A stretch of 64,000 bases of DNA from Odobenus rosmarus divergens (Eukaryota; Chordata; Mammalia; Carnivora; Odobenidae): NCBI RefSeq assembly GCF_000321225.1, contig NW_004451412.1:482297-546296 (forward strand). Direction: 5' to 3'. Of the stretch, positions 1 to 11,389 are shown one piece after another. Positions within the stretch are counted from its first letter, which is position 1; every line of letters starts with the position of its first letter. Both the position numbers and the translations under genes were made by a program. The notes below the pieces were generated by a model. That model searched no databases, had not been told where the DNA came from, and worked only from the letters and a program-made list of their open reading frames with translations.

Positions 1-1137
1 AAACTCTTTAAACCATTTTGAGTTATTTTTGTACATGGTATAAGATAGTAGTCTAATTTCATTCTTCTGCGTGTGGCTGTCTAGTTTTCCCTATACCATT
101 TACTGAAGAGACTATCCTTCTCCCATTGTATATTCTTGCCTCCTTTGTTGTAAACTAATCAACCATTTATGTAGGTGTTTATTTCTGGACTTTCTGTGCT
201 ATAACATTAATCCATATGTCTGTTTTTATGCCGATACCATACTGTTTTGATTACTGTAGTTTTATAATGTGGTTTGAAATCAGGGATTGTGATACCTCCA
301 ACTTTGTTCTTGTTTCTCAAGATTATTTTGGCTATTTGGGATCTTTTGTGGTTCCATAGAACGTTTAGGAATGTTTGTTCTATTTCTGTGGAAAATTCCA
401 TTGGAATTTTGATAGGGATTACATTAAATCTGTGGGTTTGGGTAGTATGGACATTTTAATAATTCTTCCAGTCCATGAGCACAGAATATCATTATGTTTG
501 TATCTTCTTCACTTTCTTTTATCAATGTCTTATTATTTTCAGTGTACAGGTCTTTCACCTCCTTAGTTAAATTTATTCTTGAGGGGGAGGAGCACCTGGA
601 TGCCTCAGTTGGTTAAGCGTCTGCCTTCCACTCAGGTCATGATCTCGGGGTCCTGGGATCGAGCCCTGCATCAGGCTCCCTGCTTAACTGGGAGTCTGCT
701 TCTTCCTCTCCCTCTCCCTGTCCCTGTGTGTGCTCTGTCTCTCTCTCAAATGGATAAATAAATCTTTAAAAAAAAATTATTCCTGGGTATCTTTTTTTTT
801 TTTTTGATGCAATTGTAAATGGGAATGTTTTCTTAATTCTCTTTCTGATAGTTCATTGTTGGTGTATAAAAATGCAACAGATTTTTGTATATTGATTTTG
901 TATCCCGCAACTTTACTGAATTCATTTATTAATTCTAACAGTTTTTTGGGTTTTTTTTTGGTAGAGTCTTTAGGGTTTTCTATATATTAAATCATATCCA
1001 CAAATCGTGACAGTTTTACTTCTTCCTTTCCAATTTGAATGCCTTTTATTTCATTTTCTTGCCTAATTGCTCTGGCTGGGACTTTCAGTATGATGCTGAA
1101 TAAAAGCGACAAGAGTGGGCATTCTTGTCTTGTTCCT
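1..1137 (-). mobile_element. L1 fragment (ORF2 3' part, antisense)
   Basis: Decayed L1 sequence read on the - strand: residues such as [20 protein letters not shown] (401-207) are the typical ORF2 region near the C-terminus, and the stretch near 1030-1135 is reverse-transcriptase-domain sequence. Interrupted by a SINE at about 585-777. Extends beyond the window start. Confidence 0.85.
585..777 (+). mobile_element. CAN-SINE in antisense L1
   Basis: tRNA-derived head AGCACCTGGATGCCTCAG, CT-rich middle and tail AATAAATCTTTAAAAAA. It splits the L1; L1 sequence resumes at the tail. Confidence 0.85.
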
Positions 1138-1142
1138 GACAC

Positions 1143-1265
1143 TATTGCCATTTCAAAGATAAGAAAACTAAGGCTAGAGAGTGACTTGCTGGTAAATTGC
1201 TGAGACAGTATTTAGGCAGTAAAGAGTTCATTCTTAACTATCCACTATTCTGCCTCTCAAGAGGC
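1143..1265 (-). mobile_element. MIR fragment (weak)
   Basis: TTTCAAAGATAAGAAAACTA followed by AGTGACTTGCTGG resembles the reverse complement of the MIR core. Low-level similarity from memory. Confidence 0.4.
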
Positions 1266-2241
1266 TGTAGCCTTACCGGAGAGCTAGTCACATGGTCCTG
1301 AGTTGTTCTACTGGTTCTGGGTCACCAGACTTGGGTGTCTTCCTGCCTTAGCTGCCTTCCTGAGGCTCTGCTACTCACTAGGACTCCACTTGTCCTGCTT
1401 CTAGTTTCTACCTCACACCCAGCATTTACTATATCATCTCAGCTCCGGCTCCTTATAGTAAGTGCTAGCTGTAAGCACATTCAGAACCGAAGGGGCTTCA
1501 GGGAGGGTGAGCTCATTCTGGGACTGGGGCAGTCAAGAAAATGTTCAGGAATGAGGAGGCCTTGAACTGGCTCCAAGTGATGGACAGGACTTGGAATGGT
1601 TGATGGGCAAGGCATAAACATTTCAGATCTGGAATGGCATGAGCAGACTTACATGTAAGAATGAATGTGGCAAATAGAATAGGAGGGAACTTTCCAAGTC
1701 ACTCTGTGTGGCCAGTGTTACTTTAAAACCACAACCAGGCAAAAGCATCACAAAAAAGAGAACTACAGACCAGTATCCCTTATGAATATAGACATAAAAA
1801 TCCTCAGCAAAATCCTAGCAGACTGAATCCAGCAGCACATAAAAAGGATTCTACATGATGATCAAGCAGGATTTACCCCCAGAGAGCAAGGTTAGTTTAA
1901 CATACAAAATCAATCAATGTAATATACCATATTAATAAAATAAAGGACATAGACCACATGCTCATCTCAATAGATGCAGAAAAAACATTTGACAAAATCC
2001 AACACACTCTCATGATAAAAACTCTCAAAACTAGGACTAACATGAACCTCTTTAACTTAAGGAAGGACAGCTACAAAAAATTCACAGCTAGTATCATACT
2101 CGATGGTAAAAGAAGGATGTGTTCCTATTAAGATCTGGAACAAGACAAGGATCTCCATTCAGTACTGTACTGTAGATTATAGCTAGGATAATTAGGCAAG
2201 AAAAAGAAATAAAAGGCATCATTCTTAGAAAGGAAGAACTA

Positions 2242-2435
2242 GGGGCACCTGGGTTGCTCAGTTGGTTAAGCATCCTACTCTTGATTTCAGCTCAGGTCAT
2301 GATCTCAGGGTCATGGGATCAAGTCCCGCATTAGGCTCTGTGCTCAGTGTGGAGTCTGCTTGAGATTCTCTCTTTTCCTCTGCCCATTCCCGCATTCTCA
2401 CTCTCTCTCAAAATAAATAAAGAAAATCTTAAAAA
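2242..2435 (+). mobile_element. CAN-SINE in L1
   Basis: Head GGGGCACCTGGGTTGCTCAG and tail AAATAAATAAAGAAAATCTT; the tail has grown into a GAA/GGAA purine tract. Confidence 0.88.
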
Positions 2436-2571
2436 AGAAGAAGAAGAAGAAAGAAAGAAGAAGGAAGAAGAAGAAGAAGAAAGAAGAAAAGGAAGAAAGA
2501 AAGAAGAAAAAAGAAAGAAGAAAGAAGAAGAAGAAAGAAGGAAGAAGAAGAAGAAGAAGAAGAAGAAAAAC
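2434..2571 (+). repeat. (GAA)n-rich purine tract
   Basis: About 138 bp of almost pure A/G, mostly AAG/AAGA units, expanded from the SINE A-tail. The Lys/Glu-only frame across it is an artefact. Confidence 0.9.
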
Positions 2572-2815
2572 TATTCACAGATGCCATGATCTTATACATA
2601 GAAAATCCTAAGGAATCTACAAGAAACTTACTAGGCTAATAATCAAGGTTGAACAAGGTTGCAGAATACAAGATTGGAGTTTTTTTGTGTTTCAGTTGTA
2701 TTTCAGTACACTAGAAATGAACAATCTGAAAATGAACTTAGGAAAACAAGTCCATTTACAATAGCATCGAAAGGAATAAAATACTTAGTAATAAATTTAA
2801 TAAAAGAAACACAAG

Positions 2816-2937
2816 GGGTGCCTGGCTGGCTCAGTCAGAAGAGCATGCAATTCTTGATTTCAGGGTTGTTAGTTTGAGCCCCATGTTGGGTGTAGAAATT
2901 ACTAAAAAGAAAATAAACTTAAAAAAAAGTAAAAAAA
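2816..2937 (+). mobile_element. Short tRNA-type SINE (older subfamily)
   Basis: Head GGGTGCCTGGCTGGCTCAGT, ending in an A-rich tail. Perfect 15-bp target duplication TAAAAGAAACACAAG at 2801-2815 and 2938-2952. Confidence 0.88.
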
Positions 2938-3669
2938 TAAAAGAAACACAAGATTTGTACACTGAAAACAACAAAATACCATTGAGAGAATTTAAAAAGA
3001 TCTAAATAGTTGGAAAGACATCCCCATTCATGGATTAGAAAACAATATTGTTGAGATGGCAGTTCCCTCAAATTGATCTACAGATTCAGTGCAATTCTTA
3101 TCAAAGTCACAACTGACTTTTTACAGAAATTGGCTAGCAGGTTCTAAAATTCATATGGAAATGCAAGGGATCCCAAATAACCAAAACTATCTTGGAGGTC
3201 TCACACTTCTCAAGTTTAAAACTTACTACAAAGCTACAGTAGCCTATATCGTGTGGGACTGGCATAAGGGTATATAGATCAATGGAATTTAAATGAGAGT
3301 ACAAATGTAAACACTCATATTTGTGGTCAACTGATTGTTACCACATGTGCCAAGCAATTCAATGGGTAAAGAATAGTCTTTTTCAACAAATGGTCCTGGG
3401 ACAGTTGAATAGCCACGTGCCACAGAATGAAGTTGGACTCCTTTCTTACACCATTCACAAAAGTGAATTCAAAATCGATTACAGACCTAAATGTAAAAGC
3501 TAAAACTGTAAAATTCTTAAACAAAAACAAAGGAGTCAATCTTCATGTTTAAGGTAGTGATTTCTTAGGTACCAAAAGCATAGGCAACAAAAGAAAAAAT
3601 TGGTAAATTGGACTTCATCAAAACTAACTTTTGTGCTACAAACAATACCATCAAGAAAATGAAAAGATA

Positions 3670-3864
3670 GGGCACCTGGGTGGCTCAGTTGGTTAAGTCT
3701 CTGCATTTGGCTCAGGTCATGGTCCCAGGGTCCTGAGATTGAGTCCCACATTGGGCTGCCTGCTCAGCGGGAAGCCTGCTTCTCCCCTTCCCTCTGCCTG
3801 CCACTTTCCCCTGCTTGTGCTCTCTCTGTCTCTGTGAAATAAATAAATAAAATCTTTAAAAAAA
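3670..3864 (+). mobile_element. CAN-SINE in L1
   Basis: Head GGGCACCTGGGTGGCTCAGT, tail AAATAAATAAAATCTTTAAA; near-perfect target duplication AAAATGAAAAGAT/CA on both sides. Confidence 0.9.
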
Positions 3865-4435
3865 AAAATGAAAAGACAATCCACAGAATGGAAGAAAACA
3901 TCTGCAAATCATACATCTGATAAGAGACATATTCAGAATAGGTAAAGAACTATTATAACTCAGTAATAAGATGACCAAAACAATTTTAAATAGATAAACT
4001 ATTTGAATACACATGTCTCCAAAGAAGATATTAAAAGATCCATTAACAAATGAAAAAATACTTGTTCAACATCATTAGTTATCCAGGAAATGCAAATCAA
4101 AACCACAATGAGATATCACTTCATGGCCATTAGGAAGGCTATAATAATAAAAAAAAAAAAGGCAGTAACATGTGTTGGTGAGAATGTAGAGAAATTGGAA
4201 CCCTCATACATTGTTGATGGTAATGTAAAATGGTACAGCCATCATTTGACAGTTCCTCAAAATGTTAAACATGGAGTAACCATATGACCCAGCAATTCCA
4301 ATCCTAGATATATACCCAAGAGAAATGAAAACACATGTCCCCACAAAAACTTGTACACAAATGTTCATAGCAGCATTATTCATGATAGCCAAAGAGTTGA
4401 AACAATCCAAGAGTCCATCAAAAGATGAATGGATA

Positions 4436-4531
4436 GGGGTCCCTGGCTGGCTCAGTCAGCAGAGCATGTGGACTTTTGCTCTTGGGGTCTTGAGTTCCAG
4501 TCTCACGTTGGCATCCATGCCGACTTAAAAA
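4436..4531 (+). mobile_element. Short tRNA-type SINE in L1
   Basis: Head GGGGTCCCTGGCTGGCTCAG; perfect target duplication AAAGATGAATGGATA at 4421-4435 and 4532-4546. Confidence 0.88.
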
Positions 4532-5249
4532 AAAGATGAATGGATAAATACAATGGGTTGTATATCTATACAATGGAATATTATTTGGGAATAAAAAAGA
4601 ATGAAATACTGATACATGGCATGATATGGATAAACTTAGAAAACATTATGCTAAGTGGAAGAAGGAAGTTAGAAAATACCACCTGACGTATGATTCCATT
4701 TATATGAATGACTCAAATAGGCAAATTCATGGAGACAGAAAGATTAGTGGTTGCCAGGCATGGGGTGGGTTGGGGGGGTGACTGTTAATGGGTGTGGAGT
4801 TTCTTTGGGGGATGATCAGAAACTAAACTTAGGTGGTGGTGGTGATGATAGTTGCCCAATTCCTTGAATATACTAAAAATCATTGAAATGTACCCTTTGA
4901 AAGGATGGATTTTATGACATGTGAATTATATCTCAATAAAGATTTTGTTTTAAAGTAATGGATGTGGCATTGATGAGGTCGTATCTGGCTGAGCAGATAA
5001 GTTCATATTGGCAGGGGAGATTCAGGGCTTATTCTCCTCTTCTAAATTCCCAAAATAGGAGGTAGAAATGTGGGGGAGAACAGAAAAGGGTAATTTTGAA
5101 GTTAGGACATCACTGCAGACTAGAGCCAGGCTGGTTGGAAGGAGAGGCAGCAGTGCCCATTTGCTTGAGGGTGTTGAGTGCCCGGGACGGAGGGACGCAT
5201 TTGGCTTGAAGGGACAGAGGACTTGGGGAGAAGCTGCAGGTCATGTTTG

Positions 5250-5735
5250 AGACTGCCTATTGGAAATGGTTGCCTGTGCCTTTTAGGATATGTAGAGTTG
5301 TTCCTTTGGCCACGCACGTGTGGATCTACAAGAAAGGTGATAGTATAGACATCAAGGGAATGGACTCCATCAAAAAGGACTGCCCCACACAAATCACCAT
5401 GACAAGACTGTTAGTGTCTGCAACGTTACCTAGAATGCTGTAGGTCCTGTTGGACAAGATGCTTGCCAAAAGAATTTATGTTATGTATTGAGCATATTAA
5501 GCCCTCTAATAGCCAAGATAGCTTCCTGAAACGTGTGAAGGAAAGTGATCAGAAAAAGAAGGAAGCAAAAGAGAAAGGTCCTTGCGTTCAAGTGCCAGCC
5601 TGCTCCTCCCAGAGAAGCACACTTTTTTAGAAGCAGCAGAAAGGGGCCTGAGGGGCTAGAATCCATTCCTTTGAATTCATGGCAGGATAGATGCTTTAAA
5701 AAAAAAAAAAAAACAAACATCTGGACTGTAAAAAG
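5250..5735 (+). pseudogene. RPL21: RPL21 processed pseudogene
   Basis: Translated pieces match ribosomal protein L21: [27 protein letters not shown], then in another frame [15 protein letters not shown]. The DNA also keeps the end of the coding region and 3' UTR (GAATTCATGGCAGGATAG, then ATGCTTT), followed by an A tract at 5699-5713. There are no introns. The start is decayed, a deletion and frameshift lie near 5430-5460, and stop codons follow, so it cannot make L21. It is a retrocopy inserted by L1 machinery in the intron upstream of CRACD. Confidence 0.88.
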
Positions 5736-5835
5736 AAGAAAAAATTGCCTGTGATTGACCCCATGCAGCCCCTCTGCACACACATACACACAAAAGGAAA
5801 TATCCTACTCTCTACTTACACCCTTATTTAGTAGT

Positions 5836-5837
<2 letters not shown>

Positions 5838-5882
<45 letters not shown>
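5838..5882 (+). repeat. (CA)n microsatellite
   Basis: About 22 uninterrupted CA units. Confidence 0.97.
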
Positions 5883-5884
<2 letters not shown>

Positions 5885-7400
5885 CAGTGTTAAAAGTCTA
5901 AGGTAATTTTTAGTCCTGATCCAATACTTTCACTTTATAGATGGGGACACTGAGACTTGAAGAGATCACAGTGCAGTGCTGTTAGTGTTAGAGGTGTGAC
6001 AGAATACAAATCAGCTGATTTTGCACGTGGCCGGCCTTTTGTCTGGAACAACCCCATCCCCCATCTCCACTTGCTTCACCCAACTCATTACTCTTTATCC
6101 TTCATTTTTCTTCACAAATGTGCCTTCCTCAGGGAATAAGCTTACTCTGTCCCCCTCAGCCTAGATCAGGCCTCCCTGCCGTTGTTCTCACAGTTTACCT
6201 TTCCATAAGGGTAGGCCTGCATGGTATTCATTGTATTTCCAACCTCTAGAACTGTGCCTAGCACATAGCAGGCGTTCAGATTATTCATATACTGAATGTA
6301 CAAATACTGCTCTTCTTTGCCATACTGACTCTTCCCACTGTATGTTCAGTGTTCACTTCATCCTTTAGTTTCCCACCACGGTAAAGAGGCTCACTGTCCT
6401 CCTGAGCCACTGACACAGTGTAGTAAGACAACATGTCATCGGTGGGATTGCCATGGAGCTTGGGCTCCCTGGTACCCTTGTGGTACCTTAGATCACTCGG
6501 CCTTGCTGCTTTTCAGAAGGTGAAGTCAGAAAAAGACTTAGTGACTTGAGCAGTTATACTCTACCCTTAGGAACCTGGGATGTGCTGATTGAACAGGGAC
6601 TAGAAAAGAGGCACAAGACCATTCAATGCATGAAATTTAGGCACTAAGCCAGAGAATGAGTGGAGCTGGGCGGAGTAAGTATAGAGGGGATGGAGGTTGA
6701 TGGATCTGCAGTTCTTGTTGACACAGCGTGTGGGAGAGCAACAGAGCGGGAGTCAGGGTCTCTTGTGCATGCGGTTTCTTTCACTCCTGAGCTCTGTGAT
6801 CTTGACCAAGCCAGCCCCTTCATCTGTGAGATGGATATGCTCTCTCCCCGGCTTATTAAGAGGACCAAAAAACCCACATGTGATATTCCCACTATCTGCT
6901 ATAAAATAGCACTTTACAAATGCAGGGTAGTATTATTACTGAGAGAAAGAGGGTGTTGGTACTAGTTTTCTGTTTCCAGAGCATAGACCAAGACTAAATT
7001 GATTCAGAAATGGTGACTAGAGAGGTTTCTGAAAAGGTCTTTCTTCAGGAGGAGCAACTGAGTTGTGGAAACAGACCGCATGCAAACCTTACAGAACTTT
7101 ACGGGCAGGTTAGACGATTGCTTGTCCTATGCGATGGAGACACAGGATTGAGCTCAGAGGCTGGAGTAAATGACCCTTTGACTTCCAGTTCTAAGAGGGT
7201 GTGCTTTAAGATTCCAAAATTCCCTCCTCTTCCTTGAATTTTTTTGACCTATCCTGTTTCTGTTGTAATTATTAGGTGATTGGTACTCCATAGCCTGTGG
7301 AGCACCATATATTTTCATAGGATACCAAAGTCTGGCATGTGCCTTCAACATGCCACACAAAATAGAATCTGACTCCAGTCTCTTCCAGCAACTCTAGTTT
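5883..7400. other. Intronic sequence with ancient repeat traces
   Basis: Mostly single-copy. Weak MIR (about 5890-6000, antisense) and L2-like 3' end (about 6190-6310, GTGCCTAGCACATAGCAGGC). Open frames here are short and unsupported. Confidence 0.5.
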
Positions 7401-7429
7401 GTCTGATGAGGATACTTAATTGCTCTTTA

Positions 7430-7620
7430 GCATTTCATTTGAATGAGATTCACGGATCTGTTTAGAAGAAAACTGCTGATCAATTGCAATTGCCCCTGTT
7501 GTCATGGCAACAAGCTGCAATGGGACTATAATTATATTTCCTTATTCCTGAAGTGAATCCCTAATCATTGCTGTGGTAATTACCCAATATCTGTGGTCCC
7601 AAATTACATGATGCTTATCC
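7430..7620. promoter_or_regulatory. Candidate intronic regulatory block with X-box
   Basis: Non-repetitive AT-rich block. GTTGTCATGGCAAC at 7498-7511 is a near-palindromic RFX X-box. Homeodomain-type cores CTAATCATT (about 7561) and GTAATTACC (about 7575) lie downstream. Function is inference from motif clustering. Confidence 0.35.
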
Positions 7621-7639
7621 AAAAAAGACAAAGGATAAG

Positions 7640-8970
7640 GAGTAGGGGGGCTGGCCTGAGACGTGTGAACAGTGCAGCTGCAGAAAGCCTTCTCCTTTTA
7701 TGGGTGTGGAGAATTTCCCTGTGTAGGCTCACGCTCCGAGGTTAGATGTTGGCAGTGATCTTAGGATGTGCCTTGTGTGTAGAGCAGTGGCTAGAAGGCT
7801 GCATCATCCTGTAGCATGATTTCAGCTGTAACAAAAAACACAACTAGTGTCTTCAACAGTAAAGAAATAGATTATCTGCCGTACCTGAGAGTCTGGAGGC
7901 CCAGGGCTTGGGCATCCCAGTAGCATGGGGAACAGCATCCCTGGCTCTCAGGCAGCGGCACACGCCACCAAGAAAGAAAGTCAGCCTTCTTGCAAGAGAA
8001 GCAGAATCAAAACACCAGAGTGCTTTTCAGAGGCGTTGTCCATCTGGGTGGGCTAAGTTGGAAAGGAGAATCAAGACAGCATCAGAGGCATGGTGCGGTG
8101 GCTGTTTTTGGTAATCAGCTGTCAGCATCCAGTTTCCTTTCCCAATAGTTGTTTTTTTCCCGTTTTTTTTTTCCATGTCATCAAGTTTGCCTCTGTGTGT
8201 GCCTCTCATAAGACATAGTGCCTGCTCCTAGGATAGAAGCCAAAGGGCCCGATCCTCCACGTTCCCCCAAGTGCAGCCCGGCATGAGCATGGGACCCACC
8301 TGGCCAGTTGGTCTTTCTCTCCTGGACTTTGATGTGGCCGGTGCTCAAGGATGTAGGGACCATGGCTGTGGCTGTGCCCGTAAGCAGGACATCCCTTTTA
8401 TATCCTCATACGCCCCAGGAGGCTTAAACACCAGGAACAGGACTACTAACTGGAGGCCAGAGGCTTCTAATACGTTGAGTCCATTCTAACAGAATTGACT
8501 ATTGATTATTAGCCCTTAGAAAGACTTGGGAGTGGCTTAGGGGGTCCTGTTTTACCTACATCTTATTACATTTAAGCCCTTTGATCTAAGTTATTATGGG
8601 TTTGGAAGGAGAGGAAGAAAGACACACTGCTCTTGCTCCCCAACTCCACCTCCTTCTCTTTTATTTATCCAGAGTCAGCCAGACTGACTGTCATAATTCT
8701 ACCGAGAAGCTCTAAAAGGCTATTTAAGGATAAATAATATAGTACTCTTGGGTGCACTTTGGCAGCACATAGATCAAAATACAGGGCTGTTTTGAAGGGC
8801 CCATTTCTGCGTTTAAAGTTGTCAAAGATTTCAGAAAACTCAGCTGAGGCCTGAATGGTTTGTCCCACTGTGCTATAATACATAGACCTGAATGATTATG
8901 CTAGTAACCACACCAAAAACAATATAAAGTTCACACATTTAACCTCTGCTCAGGAGAAGCTTTTATTTTT
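7640..8970. other. Intronic sequence, no gene seen
   Basis: Single-copy looking, moderate GC, no recognisable repeat except short T runs near 8160. The open frames do not resemble known proteins. Confidence 0.5.
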
Positions 8971-8986
8971 ATTATTTTTAATTTTA

Positions 8987-9184
8987 TTTTTTTAAAAGAT
9001 TTTATTTATTTATTTGACAGAGAGAGACACAGCGAGAGAGGGAACACAAGCAGGGGAGTAGGAGAGGGAGAAGCAGGCTTCCCACTGAGCAGGGAGCCCG
9101 ATGTGGGGCTCGATCCCAGGACCCTGGGACCATGACCTGAGCTGAAGGCAGACGCTTAACGACTGAGCCACCCAGGCACCCCTG
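8987..9184 (-). mobile_element. CAN-SINE
   Basis: Reverse head GAGCCACCCAGGCACCCC at the right end, A-tail as TTTAAAAGATTTTATTTATT at the left. 15-bp target duplication TTATTTTTAATTTTA at 8972-8986 and 9185-9199. Confidence 0.92.
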
Positions 9185-9699
9185 TTATTTTTAATTTTAA
9201 AATGACTTCAGCCTTCTAAAGTCGCTGCAAGTATGGTATGAAGAGCTTTGTTTTCCTGGACCTCTGGAGGAAAGTTGCTGGCATGGTGCTCTCTGCCCCG
9301 CCCCCCACCCAGGGGGACAGTGGCCGCTCGAGGATCCGTTCTTGAACACAAAGACGTGTGTGGGAGAGCTCCGAAGTAGGTGGAAGAACCCCTGACGGCA
9401 GCTGAAGAGCCAGTGAGCATATAATTGTCACTGTGGCCTGGTTTTACCTCCAGCCTGTGGGAATATGACTGACATCTGCAAATGATCTCCAACTGAAGTC
9501 CTCTCCAATTCCACTTCCTCTCAAACTTTGCATCAACCTTAGAGCCGTTAACTTGCCAGTACAGAAACTTCCAGCAGTTCCCTTTTGTTAAAATCTCCCC
9601 AGAGGAAGCTGCAATGGTTGCTGGCACTTAAAGCTCTGCACGACGGGGCCCCAAATGACTCTGGCTCCGTGAATCGGAGGCCATGTTGTAGTGCAGGGA

Positions 9700-9920
9700 G
9701 TTCGTGCTCAGACTCGACCTGGGTGCCCACTGCTCAAACCTCGTTCTCCCACTAACCCGCTGGGTGGCCTTGGGCAGGAACTATATCTCTAGGTGTCTCA
9801 GTTTCCCCATCTGTAAGTGGGGGGGATATTAGGCCCTACCTCACGAAGCTTCTGTTAGGATTAAACGAGGTAGGATGTGGAAAGCACTGGGAATAGTGCA
9901 AGCACTCACATAAGCATTAC
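9700..9920 (+). mobile_element. MIR element
   Basis: GGTGGCCTTGGGCAGGAACT, GTCTCAGTTTCCCCATCTGT and GGATTAAACGAGGTAGG follow the order of the MIR consensus. Confidence 0.75.
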
Positions 9921-9939
9921 CCTACTTCAAGCAGCCTGG

Positions 9940-10520
9940 AAGACACACCGCTCCATTCCCCAGGTGTCCTCTCTGGGCTCTTCCTGTCCATGGACTGCCC
10001 AGTGCCAACCTCTCTGTTCAGGCCCTACTCATCCTTCAGAGTCTGCCTCAAATCTTATCGCCCCCACACAGCTCCTCCTGCTTCCTGGAAGAAAGAAAAG
10101 ACCTTTCTTCCTCTGAAAGGAGGAAGAACGCTTTCTTCCTCTCCAGTTAGTAGTCCTGTTCATGGTGTTTAAGCCTCCTGGGGCGTATGGGGTCAGGATG
10201 GAACCCTAGGGGCTGTGGCTCTGTGACTCAGATATCACAGTCAGCATTTCAAGCATTGCACCTCCAAATTTCCCATGATTTTAGGCAAATGTCAAGAAAT
10301 TCTTCTTTCTTCCTCTTCTCCTTCTCCTCCTTTGTTCTTCTTTTGTCCTGTTAAAGTCTCTACTAATCTTTACAGAGAGTGACTATTTAATTTGGGTAGA
10401 GGATATGAAAGTGATGTCAAATCGTTGGTGTGAAATGAGGACATGGGGAACACCTATTTATCTTTTAGCCTTGTCTACACATAGTTATAAGTCAGGATGC
10501 TATAGTTACACATTTTTAAA
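9940..10520. other. Intronic sequence, L2-like trace
   Basis: About 10010-10090 resembles an L2 3' segment (CCTTCAGAGTCTGCCTCAAA). The rest is unremarkable with a CT-rich patch near 10300-10340. Confidence 0.4.
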
Positions 10521-10529
10521 AATCTTGAT

Positions 10530-10793
10530 TAATACCAGTGTTCATAGCAGCATTATTCACAGTGGCCAAAATGCTCATCCACAGATGAATGGGCTTACAA
10601 AATGTGGTATTATACATCTTGTAGAATATTTTTCAGCCTTAAAAGATGAAATTCTGACACATGCTACGTGGGTGAACCTTGAAGACATTATGCTAAGTGA
10701 AATAAACCAGACACGAAAGGACAAATGTATGATTCCACTTGTATGAGGTGCCTGGAATAGTCAAATTTATAGACATAGAAAGGAGAATAATGA
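10530..10793 (+). mobile_element. L1 3' fragment
   Basis: GTGTTCATAGCAGCATTATT, AAAAGATGAAATTCTGACAC, GACATTATGCTAAGTGAAAT and GACAAATGTATGATTCCACT are standard L1 ORF2 C-terminal and 3' sequence. Confidence 0.85.
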
Positions 10794-11190
10794 GGCACCA
10801 GGGTGGCTCAGTTGGTTAAGTGTCCGACTCTTGATTTCTTTTCTTTTTTTTTTAGAATTTATTTATTTGAAAGAGAGAGTTAGTGAGAGAGAGCACAAGG
10901 TGGTGGGAGAGGGAGAAGCAGGCCTCCTGCTCAGCAGGGAGCCCAACATGGGGCTCGATTCCAGGACCCTGGGATCACGACCTGAGCCAAAGGCAAACAC
11001 TTAACTGACTGAGCCACCCAGGCGCCCCTCGACTCTTGATTTCAACTCAGGTCATGATCTTGGGGTCATGAGATTGAGCCCCACATTGGGCTGCATACTG
11101 GACATGGAGTCTGCTTGGATTCTCTCTCTCCCTCTGTCCCCACCCAGTCTCTCTCTCTCTCTCTTTCTCTCTCAAATGAATAAATCTTTA
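10794..11190 (+). mobile_element. CAN-SINE, split by a second SINE
   Basis: Head GGCACCAGGGTGGCTCAGTT, resumes at 11030 (CGACTCTTGATTTCAACTCA) and ends AATGAATAAATCTTTA. The inner SINE at 10839-11029 divides it. Confidence 0.9.
10839..11029 (-). mobile_element. CAN-SINE nested inside a SINE
   Basis: Reverse-oriented SINE bounded by a perfect 14-bp duplication CGACTCTTGATTTC at 10825-10838 and 11030-11043, both copies being part of the host SINE. Confidence 0.95.
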
Positions 11191-11382
11191 GGGGCGCCTG
11201 GGTGGCTCAGTCGTTAAGCATCTGCCTTTGGCTCTGGTCATGATTCCAGGGTCCTGGGATCAAGTCCCGCATCGGGCTCCCTGGTCCGCGGGGAGCCTGC
11301 TTCTCCCTCTGCCTGATGCTCTCCCTGCTTGTGTGCTCTCTCTGTCAGATGAATAAATAAAAAAAACCTTTAAAAAAAAAAA
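11191..11382 (+). mobile_element. CAN-SINE, head-to-tail with the previous one
   Basis: The head GGGGCGCCTGGGTGGCTCAG starts directly after the A-tail of the preceding SINE; ends in an A run. Confidence 0.92.
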
Positions 11383-11389
11383 TTCACGG

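Larger units (their letters stand above)
1722..4950 (+). mobile_element. L1 ORF2/3' UTR, SINE-riddled
   Basis: Old L1 in + orientation, from reverse-transcriptase sequence (CAGCAAAATCCTAGCAGAC, ATCAAGCAGGATTTACCCC) through the C-terminal ORF2 part (GMPNNQNYLGG-like residues near 3150-3210; CAAATGTTCATAGCAGCATT near 4360) to a 3' end with AATAAA near 4933. Multiple stops. Contains four SINE insertions. It lies head to head with the L1 at 1-1137. Confidence 0.88.

Noticed and set aside
2347..2589. Lys/Glu-rich frame
   Set aside because: Translation of a SINE tail and (GAA)n tract.
4090..4528. Small frames in the 4.1-4.5 kb region
   Set aside because: Pieces of decayed L1 ORF2 interrupted by SINEs.
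9208..9627. 139-codon - strand frame
   Set aside because: No recognisable similarity, no splice context, adjacent to SINE; probably chance.
11191..11260. tRNA-like heads at many sites
   Set aside because: They are the 5' parts of tRNA-Lys-derived SINEs with a CT-rich body and A-tail, not functional tRNA genes.
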